Below, one piece after another: positions 6,545 to 14,260 of a DNA stretch of 14,866 nt (its first letter is position 1; each line of letters opens with the position of its first letter). Position numbers and translations under genes: made by a program. The stretch covers positions 1-14,866 of the forward strand of contig CAYTQK010000053.1 of the NCBI GenBank assembly GCA_964439745.1. Direction: 5' to 3'. A model generated the notes under the pieces. The model did not search any database. It saw nothing but the letters and a program-made list of their open reading frames with translations, and was not told the DNA's origin. Source of the stretch: CAYTQK01 sp964439745 (GTDB lineage: Bacteria > Desulfobacterota > Desulfobacteria > Desulfobacterales > Desulfosudaceae).

Positions 6545-8472
6545 GGCCTAACCCCCTCCAGAGGGCCGGGATTTTTTTCTTTTCCCCGGGTCATTCCTTC
6601 GTGAAAGGCATCCCCCAATGGCCTAAACTCCTCCAGGGAGCCGGGATTTTTTTCTTTTCCCCGGATCGTTCCTTCGTGAGAGTCCTTCTCCAGAGGGTCA
6701 AGAATATTCTCTTTTCCCTGGGTGATCACGTCATGAGAGCTTTTGCGGTTCAAAAATTCATCCGACACATGCCCGGCAAGGGCCGGGTGCATGATCACAT
6801 GGGGTGTGAGGATAATAATCGTCTCGGTTTTCTTTTTGGTGTTGCCGATTTCGCGGAAAAAAAAGCCAAGCCCCAAAAGGTCGCCCAGCACCGGCACCTT
6901 GTTTTCCTGAAAGTCCAGGGTCTCCCGGATGATGCCCCCTATGGCGATGGACTGACCGGATCTTGCCGAAAGGATGGACCTCAGCTCGCTGGTGCTGGTG
7001 GCATCCAAAGGAAACTCAATGACTTCACCGGTTTCATCGTTGACCACCGGAATGGTACTGAAATTCAGGTTGGCACTCGATATCTCCGCATCGAACTCCA
7101 GGGTCACCGTACTGTCGGCGTTGATGAAAGTGGTCATCTCCACGTCAGTGCCCAGCTCTTCACGGACAATATTCACATCATACGTGGTACTGGTGTCGCC
7201 CTGTTCGCCAATGGCCACTGTCTGGGTGGTCACATCGTCCCGCAGGGGGACTTCCTCCCCTACAAAAAATTCCACCTTGCTGTTGTTGGCCGCCATGAGA
7301 AACGGTGAGGCGACAACCTTGGCACGTCCCTCGGTTTCAAAAAAGGCGATCCTGGCTTTTATCTGCTCATCTCCAAAAAGGTAGTTCAGTGTGGTGGAAC
7401 CCACACCCCTGCTTCCCATGACCCCCAGTCTATTTTTGGAGTCACGCCAGTCGAAATCAAAAAAGCTTTCGAAATTGTCGTCCAGGGTCAGCTGCAGGAT
7501 TTTTATCTCCAGGAGCACCTGGCTGGTGGGCGTATCAAGGGCCTCGATGATCCGGGCGATTTCATTGAGCAGACTGCTGTCCAGGGATCTTGCCACGATA
7601 CAGTTGTTGCGCTTGAACACCGTCAGGATAGCCAGAAGCGGCCTGTTTTCTCCATCCCGGGCATTTTTGCCTATGGAGACACCTGAAGACGGGCTGGAAG
7701 ATTCCGGCAAAGGATCAAAATAGTCTTTTCCTTCTTCGGCCGCAGGTCCGTTGGTCAGCTCCGGCTTTGAATATATTCCCTGGCCGACATCGGCCTTTTC
7801 CTCCGGGTCGATATGGCCATAGATTTTTTCGCTGTCGATCACCGCCAGGTGCACTTCGTTGCCCATGGCCGCCTGGATCAACTTGGCCATGTCCGCGGCG
7901 TTGGTGTAGCGGATAAAAAATGCCCGCGTCTGGTCGCTCTGGCGCACCTCGATATCACGGACATACTCTTCCCGGGACATGAGGGTAATGATTCCCTGGC
8001 CCTCGCGATACCAGATGTTGTTGAGGCGGCAGATGGATTCAAGGACTTCCCGCAGGCTCAGGTTTTTGAGATAGATGGTGATTTTCCGGTCCGCCACCTG
8101 GTTGGTGGCCACCACGTTGTACCCGCAGATGTCGGTGAGAAGTTCAGCAATTGTCCGCACCCGGACATCGCGAAAAATTACAGAGCGCAGCATCTCCTGC
8201 ATCCCCTTGGGAAGCCCGGCGCCCTGCTGGGCGACAACCTCCTGGGCCTCTTCCAGGCCTTCCACCTGTTGCCCTTTGATGACCCGGACAATGGGCTGCT
8301 GCTCGGCAGGCGGGTCCTGCGCCTGGTAAGACGGGTCATCGGAGCCTGCAGTATTGCGTGTGCCAAATAAACTCTCCTCGCTTGCCCGCTCTTTTACAGG
8401 AGGATGCACACAGCCGGTCAGCCAGGTGCCCATAAAAAAAACCGCCACGATAATAAACAAAGCCTTTTTCAT
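6541..8472 (-). CDS. Outer-membrane lipoprotein secretin (PilQ/MshL/GspD family)
   Basis: A 643-residue secretin that would form the outer-membrane gate for the filament. The signal peptide ends in LTGC (18-21), so Cys21 is probably lipidated, as in MshL-type secretins. Residues about 98-170 resemble an STN/N0 domain with DRKITIYLKNLSLREVLE near 128-145. About 175-315 is an N1-like domain interrupted by a polar insert (roughly 215-278). The secretin core spans about 318-560: VLLEIKILQLTL (319-330), ASPFLMAANNSKVEFFVGEE (388-407), then VPVLGDLLGLGFFF (526-539) and ILTPHVI (554-560). A hydrophilic tail (580-643) is built from three related repeats. Its start overlaps the pilP-like stop in an ATGA, and its stop overlaps the pilT start the same way. 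Position after PilM/N/O/P-type genes mirrors pilMNOPQ. Confidence 0.95.
   Translation of the reverse strand: MKKALFIIVAVFFMGTWLTGCVHPPVKERASEESLFGTRNTAGSDDPSYQAQDPPAEQQPIVRVIKGQQVEGLEEAQEVVAQQGAGLPKGMQEMLRSVIFRDVRVRTIAELLTDICGYNVVATNQVADRKITIYLKNLSLREVLESICRLNNIWYREGQGIITLMSREEYVRDIEVRQSDQTRAFFIRYTNAADMAKLIQAAMGNEVHLAVIDSEKIYGHIDPEEKADVGQGIYSKPELTNGPAAEEGKDYFDPLPESSSPSSGVSIGKNARDGENRPLLAILTVFKRNNCIVARSLDSSLLNEIARIIEALDTPTSQVLLEIKILQLTLDDNFESFFDFDWRDSKNRLGVMGSRGVGSTTLNYLFGDEQIKARIAFFETEGRAKVVASPFLMAANNSKVEFFVGEEVPLRDDVTTQTVAIGEQGDTSTTYDVNIVREELGTDVEMTTFINADSTVTLEFDAEISSANLNFSTIPVVNDETGEVIEFPLDATSTSELRSILSARSGQSIAIGGIIRETLDFQENKVPVLGDLLGLGFFFREIGNTKKKTETIIILTPHVIMHPALAGHVSDEFLNRKSSHDVITQGKENILDPLEKDSHEGTIRGKEKNPGSLEEFRPLGDAFHEGMTRGKEKNPGPLEGVRP
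6544..6735 (-). repeat. Tandem repeats encoding the secretin C-terminal tail
   Basis: Three related units encode residues 580-598, 599-623 and 624-643 of the secretin, each beginning with His and containing GKE followed by N and LE. Units two and three are near-identical in DNA (HEG..RGKEKNPG.LE). Equivalent points are 75 bp apart, e.g. the plus-strand ATGGCCTAA at 6543 and 6618. Both carry a run of seven A in the coding strand. The last unit is cut short by the TGA that overlaps the pilT start. The close DNA similarity points to recent duplication. Confidence 0.85.
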
Positions 8473-8834
8473 CGGATAGGCACCTCGTAGATCTGGCCTT
8501 CGGTATCGACAAATACGACACTTTTTTCCTTGATATCTTGAATGCTGAATTTGTGCTGCAATCCTTCGTATTCCAGACTGATGACCTCGTCCGGTTCAAG
8601 AACCACCAGTGATTCCATGTCTGCCACCCGGATAAGACAGCCATGGAAAATTTCCGTGCGGATAATGCCCTGGACGGTCACCTTTTTAATGGCGTTTCTG
8701 TACTGGTAAGGGTTAGTCCGCTTTTCGGGCGCGGTGAAAGGATTGCGGGGTTCATCGGCGGATGCCGCCGCCACCCCCAGCCACAGCAGAACCATCAGCG
8801 CCAGGAATGACGCAAAAACACGAGTGCCATGCAT
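8469..8834 (-). CDS. PilP-like periplasmic assembly protein
   Basis: A 121-residue exported protein. The signal peptide has a hydrophobic core (about 7-22) and an AASA|DEP cleavage site near residue 26. RNPF at about 30-33 is the opening motif of PilP/GspC-type periplasmic domains. The following 90 residues form the small beta domain: KVTVQGIIR, then GCLIRV, a short EPDEVISL strand, and a closing VVFVDTEGQIYEV. PilP links the PilN/PilO inner-membrane complex to the secretin, and the gene sits between the PilO-like and secretin genes accordingly. An ATG at 8849 overlaps the upstream stop (ATGA), but AGGAGA (8841-8846) lies six bases before the ATG at 8834, and that start gives a cleaner signal peptide. 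I chose 8834. The upstream start would add five residues (MRRSF). Confidence 0.82.
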   Translation of the reverse strand: MHGTRVFASFLALMVLLWLGVAAASADEPRNPFTAPEKRTNPYQYRNAIKKVTVQGIIRTEIFHGCLIRVADMESLVVLEPDEVISLEYEGLQHKFSIQDIKEKSVVFVDTEGQIYEVPIR

Positions 8835-8845
8835 AAAAGATCTCC

Positions 8846-9382
8846 TCATATCATCAGTTCAATCCGAATGGACAAATCATGCCCGTCCTTCTGGGAAAGC
8901 TCGGCTTTTTCGATCCTGACCGCGTCGGGCATTTCGCGCAAAGCCGATAAAAAGCCGATAAAATAGTAAAAGTCCCCCTCCATGGTGATTTCAAACAGGT
9001 TCCACTGAAAAAGGCCGTCGTCAATCTTTCCTTTGGGAACCAGGGCAATGACTGCAAGTTCTTTATCTTCGATTACATCGGTAATCCGGTTCAGCAGCTT
9101 GGTGACTTCCCGGTCCGCTCCTGTCAGCACCGTTGTCTCCCTGAGCTGTTCCTCCAGCCGGGCCAGTTCATCCTTGCGCCTCTCAAGCTGGTTTTTCACG
9201 GTGATGGCCGGCGGCACCGATTTGAGGTTGTTGATTTCGTTCACCATCTTGTTGAGGCGCTGAACAGTGCTTTTCAATTTCTTTTCCTGGGGCTCATACA
9301 CCCTTTTCATGTAGAAAAAGGTGCATGCAACGATTACAGCCGCTACAAGGCCGATTTTTTCAAACTGGGATAATTTTCTCAT
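8846..9382 (-). CDS. PilO-like inner-membrane assembly protein
   Basis: A 178-residue bitopic protein. It has a short cytoplasmic start (MRKLSQFEK), one transmembrane helix at about 10-25, and a coiled-coil (about 30-90) with many Lys/Glu and Leu heptads. A periplasmic ferredoxin-like domain contains FEITMEGDFYYFIGFLSAL, the usual signature of PilO, where a G.Y..l..Fl..L strand-helix is conserved. PilO dimerises with PilN and contacts PilP, linking the cytoplasmic PilM ring to the secretin. The frame is open upstream to 9484, inside the PilM-PilN gene. The ATG at 9382 is preceded by AGGAGG (9390-9395) at a seven-base spacing and overlaps the PilMN stop (ATGA), so this start is preferred. Confidence 0.9.
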   Translation of the reverse strand: MRKLSQFEKIGLVAAVIVACTFFYMKRVYEPQEKKLKSTVQRLNKMVNEINNLKSVPPAITVKNQLERRKDELARLEEQLRETTVLTGADREVTKLLNRITDVIEDKELAVIALVPKGKIDDGLFQWNLFEITMEGDFYYFIGFLSALREMPDAVRIEKAELSQKDGHDLSIRIELMI

Positions 9383-10887
9383 GCCGCATCCTCCTGACGG
9401 GTTGAAAGGATCAATTCGAAAAAAAGATGGGAGGACGGATTGCCGGTTTTTTCCAGCTTGCGTAAAACCGCTGATTCGCACCACTGCATGGACTGAAGCG
9501 TGGAGGAAAACCTGCTGACCCCGCCCAAATCAAAGGCACTGCCGGTGACAGTGTAAGCGCCGCCGTTCTGGGCGACCTTCGAGAGCACGATGCTTTCGGA
9601 GACCGCATCCGCAATACCCTGGAGGCACTCAATCAGCCGGGAAAGGTCGGTGTTGGACTGGCCGGTTATATACGCGAGCCTTTTTTCCGCAAATTCTATC
9701 TTTTCCCGCAGCTCGTTGTCCTCCTGGATCAGCTTGTCATACTCGGCGATCTTGGCTTTTCTCTCTTTGAGTTCCGCGCCGATTTCGTCTATCCGGGTTT
9801 TATAGACCTTCTCCCTGTGTTTCATGTAACCGTAGTGGCCGAGGAGCAGCATGGCCATGAAAACCGATGTGACCAGGGGCGCAAGGTAAGCGCTTTTTTT
9901 CAGGCGCTGCACCACTTCTTCCTTGTCATTGATTCCCAGGGCCCGCTCCCGCCGCCCCAGCATATCCCGGACCGCCGCCCCTACCGCACCTGCATAAGAG
10001 GCATAAGCCGGGTCGTCCCTGACGTCGGTGATGCCTGCAGAGCGGGAAAGCACCAGGGGCTTTGCCCCGCTGTGGCAAAATCCGGAGATGTATTCCACCA
10101 CCTCCGGCAATTCCGCACCGGCACCGGACAAAATCAGTGGCTCGGGCACCGGCACCTGACGTGCCGTAAACCGCAGGGAATCCTCCAGCTCCGAGGAGGC
10201 CGGTTCACCCTCCAGGTGCGCGTTGATGGATTCAAGGCTCAGGCTCAGGGTGCTGATCTGCTCGGGCACCCGGCCGCGAAGAATTGCAAAGTTGGAATAA
10301 TTCTCCCCCACTTCCAGGATAGCCCTGGGAGTGCCCGTCTCCTGCATGAGAAGCGGCATGTAAAAAGTGAGATCCGGAGGGTAGACCCTCACCAGCCTGA
10401 ACCCGGCGGCCTTGAACCGGGCCTTCAGCGCCCGGTAGATGTTGCGCTCCATGGCGGAAACACTTACCGTGACCGGTTCGTCCTCATCGTCAGGCTCGAC
10501 TTCCCCAGGGGCCAGCACCGGCTTTCTCGCAGGCTCCACCCCGATCAGGGCGTTGTTTCCTGTGATGCCGGTGTAGGGCTCCACCTCCCACTTGACCGCT
10601 GCTTTAAGCTGGTAGGGCTTCAATCCGGCAACCTTGGCACGGTCCATGACCAGGTCGAATGTCCGGGCAACAGGAGTGACAAAAACCACCGGCCCGCCGG
10701 CGTGCTGAAGACGTTCCGCCAGGGCTTTGACCGCCTCCACCGACGGAAGGTCATCGTTGGGATCCGGGCTGGTCAATGATGCCAGGTCGATGATGTCAAA
10801 CTTTTTTCCCATCTTGCGCACCAGGGCCGCCCGAATTTTTTCGCCGGCAGATTCAATGGCCAGCATTTTTCTGTATAAGCCGAACAT
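9379..10887 (-). CDS. PilM-PilN fusion protein (GspL-like)
   Basis: A 502-residue protein joining two components usually encoded separately. Residues 1 to about 310 resemble the actin-like PilM/GspL cytoplasmic domain: an opening LAIESAGEKIRAALV (9-23), KPYQLKAAVKWEVEPY (90-105) and ILEVGENYSNFAILR (190-204), which fits the phosphate-binding strand-turn-strand. One transmembrane helix follows (about 334-352), then a long charged coiled-coil (about 355-405) and a PilN-like ferredoxin fold (about 410-497) containing LSRLIECLQGIADAV and a VTGSAFDLGGVSRFSSTLQ segment. PilM normally binds the PilN N-terminus; fusion fixes this 1:1, as in GspL of type II secretion. The gene begins the assembly unit, 40 bases after the second copy of the leader element. 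No strong Shine-Dalgarno lies next to the ATG; GGCGGA is the nearest candidate. Confidence 0.88.
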   Translation of the reverse strand: MFGLYRKMLAIESAGEKIRAALVRKMGKKFDIIDLASLTSPDPNDDLPSVEAVKALAERLQHAGGPVVFVTPVARTFDLVMDRAKVAGLKPYQLKAAVKWEVEPYTGITGNNALIGVEPARKPVLAPGEVEPDDEDEPVTVSVSAMERNIYRALKARFKAAGFRLVRVYPPDLTFYMPLLMQETGTPRAILEVGENYSNFAILRGRVPEQISTLSLSLESINAHLEGEPASSELEDSLRFTARQVPVPEPLILSGAGAELPEVVEYISGFCHSGAKPLVLSRSAGITDVRDDPAYASYAGAVGAAVRDMLGRRERALGINDKEEVVQRLKKSAYLAPLVTSVFMAMLLLGHYGYMKHREKVYKTRIDEIGAELKERKAKIAEYDKLIQEDNELREKIEFAEKRLAYITGQSNTDLSRLIECLQGIADAVSESIVLSKVAQNGGAYTVTGSAFDLGGVSRFSSTLQSMQWCESAVLRKLEKTGNPSSHLFFELILSTRQEDAA

Positions 10888-10927
10888 GTCTGTTTTTCCG
10901 CCAAAAGGTTTTCCGCGCCGTCCTTAC

Positions 10928-10977
10928 CAGGACTCCTTTTAAATATGATTCCAAACCAGCGCTTTAAACCGCCGGCT
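10928..10977 (-). promoter_or_regulatory. Leader element copy A, upstream of the assembly genes
   Basis: On the minus strand this 50-nt block begins AGCCGG, forms a hairpin (CCGGCG at 10975-10970 with CGCTGG at 10961-10956, including one G-U pair), continues with TCATATTTAAA, and ends AGGAGTCCTG. About four fifths of it matches copy B at 14261-14311. It ends 40 bases before the PilM-PilN ATG. AGGAGTCCT is a small inverted repeat, so it could be an operator half, or an RNA feature competing with ribosome binding. I cannot assign it to a known riboswitch class. Confidence 0.55.
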
Positions 10978-11011
10978 ATCTTATACCGCTCCTCCGGGAC
11001 CTTTTTCCTGC

Positions 11012-11056
11012 CGCACCTCATATTTTTTTCGACTGCAGGTGCGTCTTCATTCGCAC
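11012..11056 (-). promoter_or_regulatory. Two overlapping, mutually exclusive hairpins downstream of the 709-aa pilin gene
   Basis: In minus-strand RNA, GTGCG (11056-11052) can pair with CGCAC (11043-11039) across an eight-base loop. Alternatively CGCACCT (11043-11037) can pair with AGGTGCG (11018-11012) across a loop containing seven A. Both use the same CGCAC, so only one can form. Neither is followed by a clear U-run, so a standard intrinsic terminator is not evident. The region lies between the pilin stop (11074) and leader copy A. Confidence 0.3.
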
Positions 11057-11073
11057 ATCTTTCTTTGGCACTG

Positions 11074-13203
11074 TCAGGGCATAACCCGGAAATCATCAGC
11101 ATCCGCTACCACTTCATCGTACTGGCTGCTGCCGGGGACAGGGGTGACATTAAAAATAAGCACCTGGTATTCTTCATTGCTGTCGATATCGTTATTTAAG
11201 TTGCTGTCATTCCAGCACACCAGGTACCGGGCCCCGGCAGCAGCCTTTTGAACCGTGGTGTCATCGTAATTGAACGCCGGGGTTCCGGGTGCCGCCTCAC
11301 CGGCAGCCCAGTCGTCATCATTCAGGTCGCCGTCCTCGTCAGTCAAAACATCCGCGGTCAGAATGTCCACCCCGTCCACCGGCGCACTGTCGTCCCTGAA
11401 AAAGCGGCATTTGGTTGTACCCGGGGTAGCGTTTAAAACCACCAGGCGGTCGATGCGGAAATAGCCCGGCAGACGGTCTTCCGCTTTGAGCACACGGTGA
11501 ATGTTGTCCAGGTTGTCAGGCGCCGAAGGATCGTAGCCGGAAATGTCCAGCGCCTCGGTGAAATCCAGCGGCTCGGTGCCGTCGGCGTTCACTGTGCCGA
11601 AATCAAACCGCCCGTCCGGCCCCCGGGAAAGAAGCAGCATGCTGTCATTGGCCGCATCGTGAAAAAAAAGGATCTCCCGGCCCCAGGCATCCCTCAGCAC
11701 TTCCTGCTCACCAGCGCCGTGAGGCGCTGCCGCGTATGCATGACGCCAGCCAATGCCCCAGGATGACTGCGGAAGATCATCTCCGGCATCGTTGTCATTG
11801 GGCGAAGAGGTCCACAACCCCCGGGGCTGGCCCTTGGTGTAAGGGTCATCTGATCCGTCCCGGTCATCCCAGTAGTCGTCGTCCGGGTCGTCCGGGGTGC
11901 CGTTGTCCTCCCACCGGAACAGCCGGGGCCACCTGCACATGTCCCCGGAAAAGCCTGTGTTGTATTCCAAAGGCCCCTGCCCGGCCAGGGAAGCCCTCAG
12001 CCGGTCCATGATCCGGCCGGTCTGCTCAATCCTTTCCTGGTCGTTGGCGTCAAAAACGGCTTGCCAGTCCCGGGAGTAGAGCTTCATCACGATGTTATCG
12101 AGGTTTTTGGAATCGGTCTCGTCATAGGCCAGCCCCATGGTGTCCTGGGGGTCCACTGTCCAGGAATTGCCGCTGCAGGTCCCCTTGGAAGGATAGGTTC
12201 CCTGGCCGTCCGGACCCTCTGAAACGATCCAGAAAACGGTTTCACCCGGAAAAGATGGATCTTCGGTGATAAAAAACCGGAACGCCCGGCCCCATCCGTC
12301 CTCCAGGCGGCCGTCGGTCTGCATCAGCCGGAAATCCTCCTTTTCGTCGAAATATTCCCCCAGACCTCCGGAAGGACTGTAGTCTCCGTCTTCCCACGTG
12401 GGCAGCCATGTGCCTGTATCTGAATCCCAGATCGCCCTGGGTGCCGGCAGCAGCTGTTCGTATTCATCGTTGTTTTCCGCCAGGTGCCCGCTGTCTTTGG
12501 GCATTTTGTCCGCGGGGGGGGTGATGTAGGGTCCGTTCCAGTTTTCCCCGAGATCCAGGCCGGGTGCGGGGTGGCCGGGAAGGTCAAAGGGAAGGTCTTC
12601 CGGGAACCGGGTCCACAGTCCCCGGGGCTGGCCTTCGTTTTCGGTTTCCAGGCCGCCGATGTGGTCGCTGTCCGACGTATCGTCATAAAGCCTTCGGTAG
12701 GGCCGGTACCATTTCCACGCGCCTTTTTCGAACCTTCCAAAGGGGCGGAAAAAGACCCGGTCCGGATCAACGGTATAATCGGGTCCCTGACCCAGCCCGG
12801 ACGGAAGAGCCGACGGGTCGTCCCAGTTTCCCCCGAAGTTGGGTTTTATTTCGGCCCGGGCCTCCCACAGGCCAGGCCAGGCCCGCATGTCCCCCACGTA
12901 GCCCCCCACCACACGACGGCCGTTTTCGTCAAAGCGGTCATCCGGCCCCAGGATCGCCCGGCGGATCAAATCCATGCGCTCCCGGGTCATCCGCTCCCGC
13001 TGGAGGTCGTCCAGCACCCCCATGGCCGGAACCACCATGGCCGCGATCAGACCCAGGATGAACAGCACAATGACCACCTCGAGCAGGGAAAACCCATTGC
13101 GCCCAGACACGTCCTTTCTGCCTGATAATCTTTCATCGTGCTGTTTTTGAACAAAACCACGGGTCATTTGCCAAAAGCCTGGCTCCCTGACATTTGTTTT
13201 CAT
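11074..13203 (-). CDS. Very large pilin-like protein with duplicated GspG-like globular unit
   Basis: A 709-residue protein, four to five times the length of a usual pseudopilin. A 37-residue leader ends in Gly37, followed by FSLLEVVIVLFILGLIAAMV: the prepilin peptidase site, Glu5 (E42) and the hydrophobic assembly helix. The globular part carries two related units. In unit A, GYVGDMRAWPGL lies at 101-112, GQPRGLWT at 191-198, DGWGR at 302-306, GPDG at 330-333 and NLDNI at 367-371. In unit B the same motifs lie at 417-428, 458-465, 505-509, 528-531 and 564-568. A third domain (about 580-709) has DEDGDLNDD (622-630) and an EF-hand-like loop (666-677). The whole protein is strongly acidic. Its ATG shares a base with the stop of the 340-aa pilin, with GGAGA nine bases upstream. 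M13 is a possible later start (25-residue leader). It is probably a minor or tip subunit; its function is unknown. Confidence 0.88.
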   Translation of the reverse strand: MKTNVREPGFWQMTRGFVQKQHDERLSGRKDVSGRNGFSLLEVVIVLFILGLIAAMVVPAMGVLDDLQRERMTRERMDLIRRAILGPDDRFDENGRRVVGGYVGDMRAWPGLWEARAEIKPNFGGNWDDPSALPSGLGQGPDYTVDPDRVFFRPFGRFEKGAWKWYRPYRRLYDDTSDSDHIGGLETENEGQPRGLWTRFPEDLPFDLPGHPAPGLDLGENWNGPYITPPADKMPKDSGHLAENNDEYEQLLPAPRAIWDSDTGTWLPTWEDGDYSPSGGLGEYFDEKEDFRLMQTDGRLEDGWGRAFRFFITEDPSFPGETVFWIVSEGPDGQGTYPSKGTCSGNSWTVDPQDTMGLAYDETDSKNLDNIVMKLYSRDWQAVFDANDQERIEQTGRIMDRLRASLAGQGPLEYNTGFSGDMCRWPRLFRWEDNGTPDDPDDDYWDDRDGSDDPYTKGQPRGLWTSSPNDNDAGDDLPQSSWGIGWRHAYAAAPHGAGEQEVLRDAWGREILFFHDAANDSMLLLSRGPDGRFDFGTVNADGTEPLDFTEALDISGYDPSAPDNLDNIHRVLKAEDRLPGYFRIDRLVVLNATPGTTKCRFFRDDSAPVDGVDILTADVLTDEDGDLNDDDWAAGEAAPGTPAFNYDDTTVQKAAAGARYLVCWNDSNLNNDIDSNEEYQVLIFNVTPVPGSSQYDEVVADADDFRVMP
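11464..12993 (-). repeat. Internal duplication within the 709-aa pilin gene
   Basis: Codons for about residues 71-380 (12993-12064) and 390-580 (12036-11464) encode the same ordered motifs: ERMD/RIMD helix, GDMxxWPxL, GQPRGLWT, WGR plus paired Phe, S.GPDG and NLDNI. Unit A is about 120 residues longer, mostly through insertions before and after GQPRGLWT. Similarity is seen at protein level; DNA similarity is modest, so the duplication looks old. Confidence 0.75.
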
Positions 13204-14225
13204 CAGCCGATTTCTCCGTCACCGTCAAAGTCCAGACCCCATCCGGTCATTTCCCCCCGGGGGTGGGTGGCGCCCTCGGAGTCCATGACTTCGAAAAAGG
13301 CCGGGTCCTGCCGGGCGTAGGCGTCCACGGTGCGCCGAAGGGCCCCGGTCAGCTGGGCCGGGTCCCGGGTTCCGGTGACACCATAGGCGGTCAAAACACC
13401 TTGGTTTTCCAGGGGATCGTCTGTTTTCAAACGGCGTTCGGTGGCCGCCAGACGCGGCAGCAGAAGGGAGTACCCCTGCCACACGTGGTTGATGGGCACC
13501 AGGCCGCTTTCCGGGCAGGTGGAGGCGTTGTGCACCAGCCCCTTCTTGACCAGGGAGGTTTCCGGCCCCAGGCCGAACACCATGCGAAAGAGCTTGTCGG
13601 GATGGGCCCGGTCCGGCTCTTCCAGGGAAATTTCATCAGGGTCAATTGCGCCGCTGTTATCAGAATCCCCGCCGCCGGTCATGAGCACAGCCACCCCGGC
13701 GGCCACCGGCTGCATGTGGGGGGAGCCCACAGCCACGTCCCGGTCAAAGGGCGAGTTGTAATTGTAGACATACACCACCCCCAGGCTTTTCAGCTCGGCA
13801 GCCTCGTCTTCATTGAGATAATGGATAAAAAACCGGTGTCGGCGGTCCATGGGATAGCCCAGCACCTCGGGCTCGTTGTCCGGGTCCTGGTCGGAGACCA
13901 TGGGCTTGTGGTAGTCGCCGGTGTTGCCGTCCACGGAAACGATGTTGATCATGCCCGCGGGGTAGGCGCCGTTATTCTGAAGGTCGGCGGTGATGTAATT
14001 GACCAGGTCAGACATGTTTTTCTGGGTCACCGTCTCCAGCCCCTGGCCGGCAAGGCCGGCAAAACGGGGAGCGGCCACAGCCACGATAAAACCGGAGATG
14101 GTCAGCACCACCAGCAGCTCCAGGAGGGAAAAACCGGCCTGGTGTCCAAAGCAGTGAAGGCTGGTGCCTGGTTTTAAAAATTTTCGGTTCATGGCCGGCT
14201 TTCGATTATTGTGGTTGTTTGTCAT
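13203..14225 (-). CDS. Pilin-like protein with prepilin signal and EF-hand-like loop
   Basis: A 340-residue prepilin. A long leader ends at Gly31, followed by FSLLELLVVLTISGFIVAVAA (Phe32 would be mature residue 1, Glu36 is Glu5), then AAPRFAGLAG and a globular domain of about 280 residues. Residues 187-198 read DSDNSGAIDPDE, matching the 12-position EF-hand calcium loop at positions 1, 3, 5, 6, 8, 9 and 12. The C-terminus LDFDGDGEIG (331-340) is another DxDxDG-type loop. Residues about 200-265 align with the truncated upstream gene, so the two are paralogues. The first ATG (14225) gives a 31-residue leader and M12 (14192) a more usual 20. Neither has a strong Shine-Dalgarno. Leader copy B lies 35 bases upstream. 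The stop overlaps the next start by one base (TGATG). It probably forms or caps the extracellular filament; which of these is not visible. Confidence 0.87.
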   Translation of the reverse strand: MTNNHNNRKPAMNRKFLKPGTSLHCFGHQAGFSLLELLVVLTISGFIVAVAAPRFAGLAGQGLETVTQKNMSDLVNYITADLQNNGAYPAGMINIVSVDGNTGDYHKPMVSDQDPDNEPEVLGYPMDRRHRFFIHYLNEDEAAELKSLGVVYVYNYNSPFDRDVAVGSPHMQPVAAGVAVLMTGGGDSDNSGAIDPDEISLEEPDRAHPDKLFRMVFGLGPETSLVKKGLVHNASTCPESGLVPINHVWQGYSLLLPRLAATERRLKTDDPLENQGVLTAYGVTGTRDPAQLTGALRRTVDAYARQDPAFFEVMDSEGATHPRGEMTGWGLDFDGDGEIG

Positions 14226-14260
14226 GGTAACATCTCAAAGCGTTTTTTGTACCGGCCTTT

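Noticed and set aside
6544..6735. CRISPR-like repeats
   Set aside because: The units are contiguous coding repeats in frame with the secretin, with no spacers and no cas genes.
9817..10779. Plus-strand open frame of 320 codons opposite the PilM-PilN gene
   Set aside because: Composition is His/Gln/Gly-rich, with no motif; the opposite strand encodes clear PilM and PilN features.
11065..11080. TGGCAC as a sigma-54 promoter
   Set aside because: It lies on the plus strand, pointing away from the genes it would serve, and has no TTGC element at the required spacing.
10773..11102. Small minus-strand frame (109 codons) spanning the intergenic region before PilM-PilN
   Set aside because: It overlaps both flanking genes in another frame, shows no signal or domain, and is better explained as leader sequence.
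13194..14177. Long plus-strand open frame (327 codons) opposite the 340-aa pilin gene
   Set aside because: It is antisense to a gene with a clear prepilin signal and a paralogue. Its product is His/Gly/Val-rich with no domain, as expected from the complement of a G+C-rich gene.
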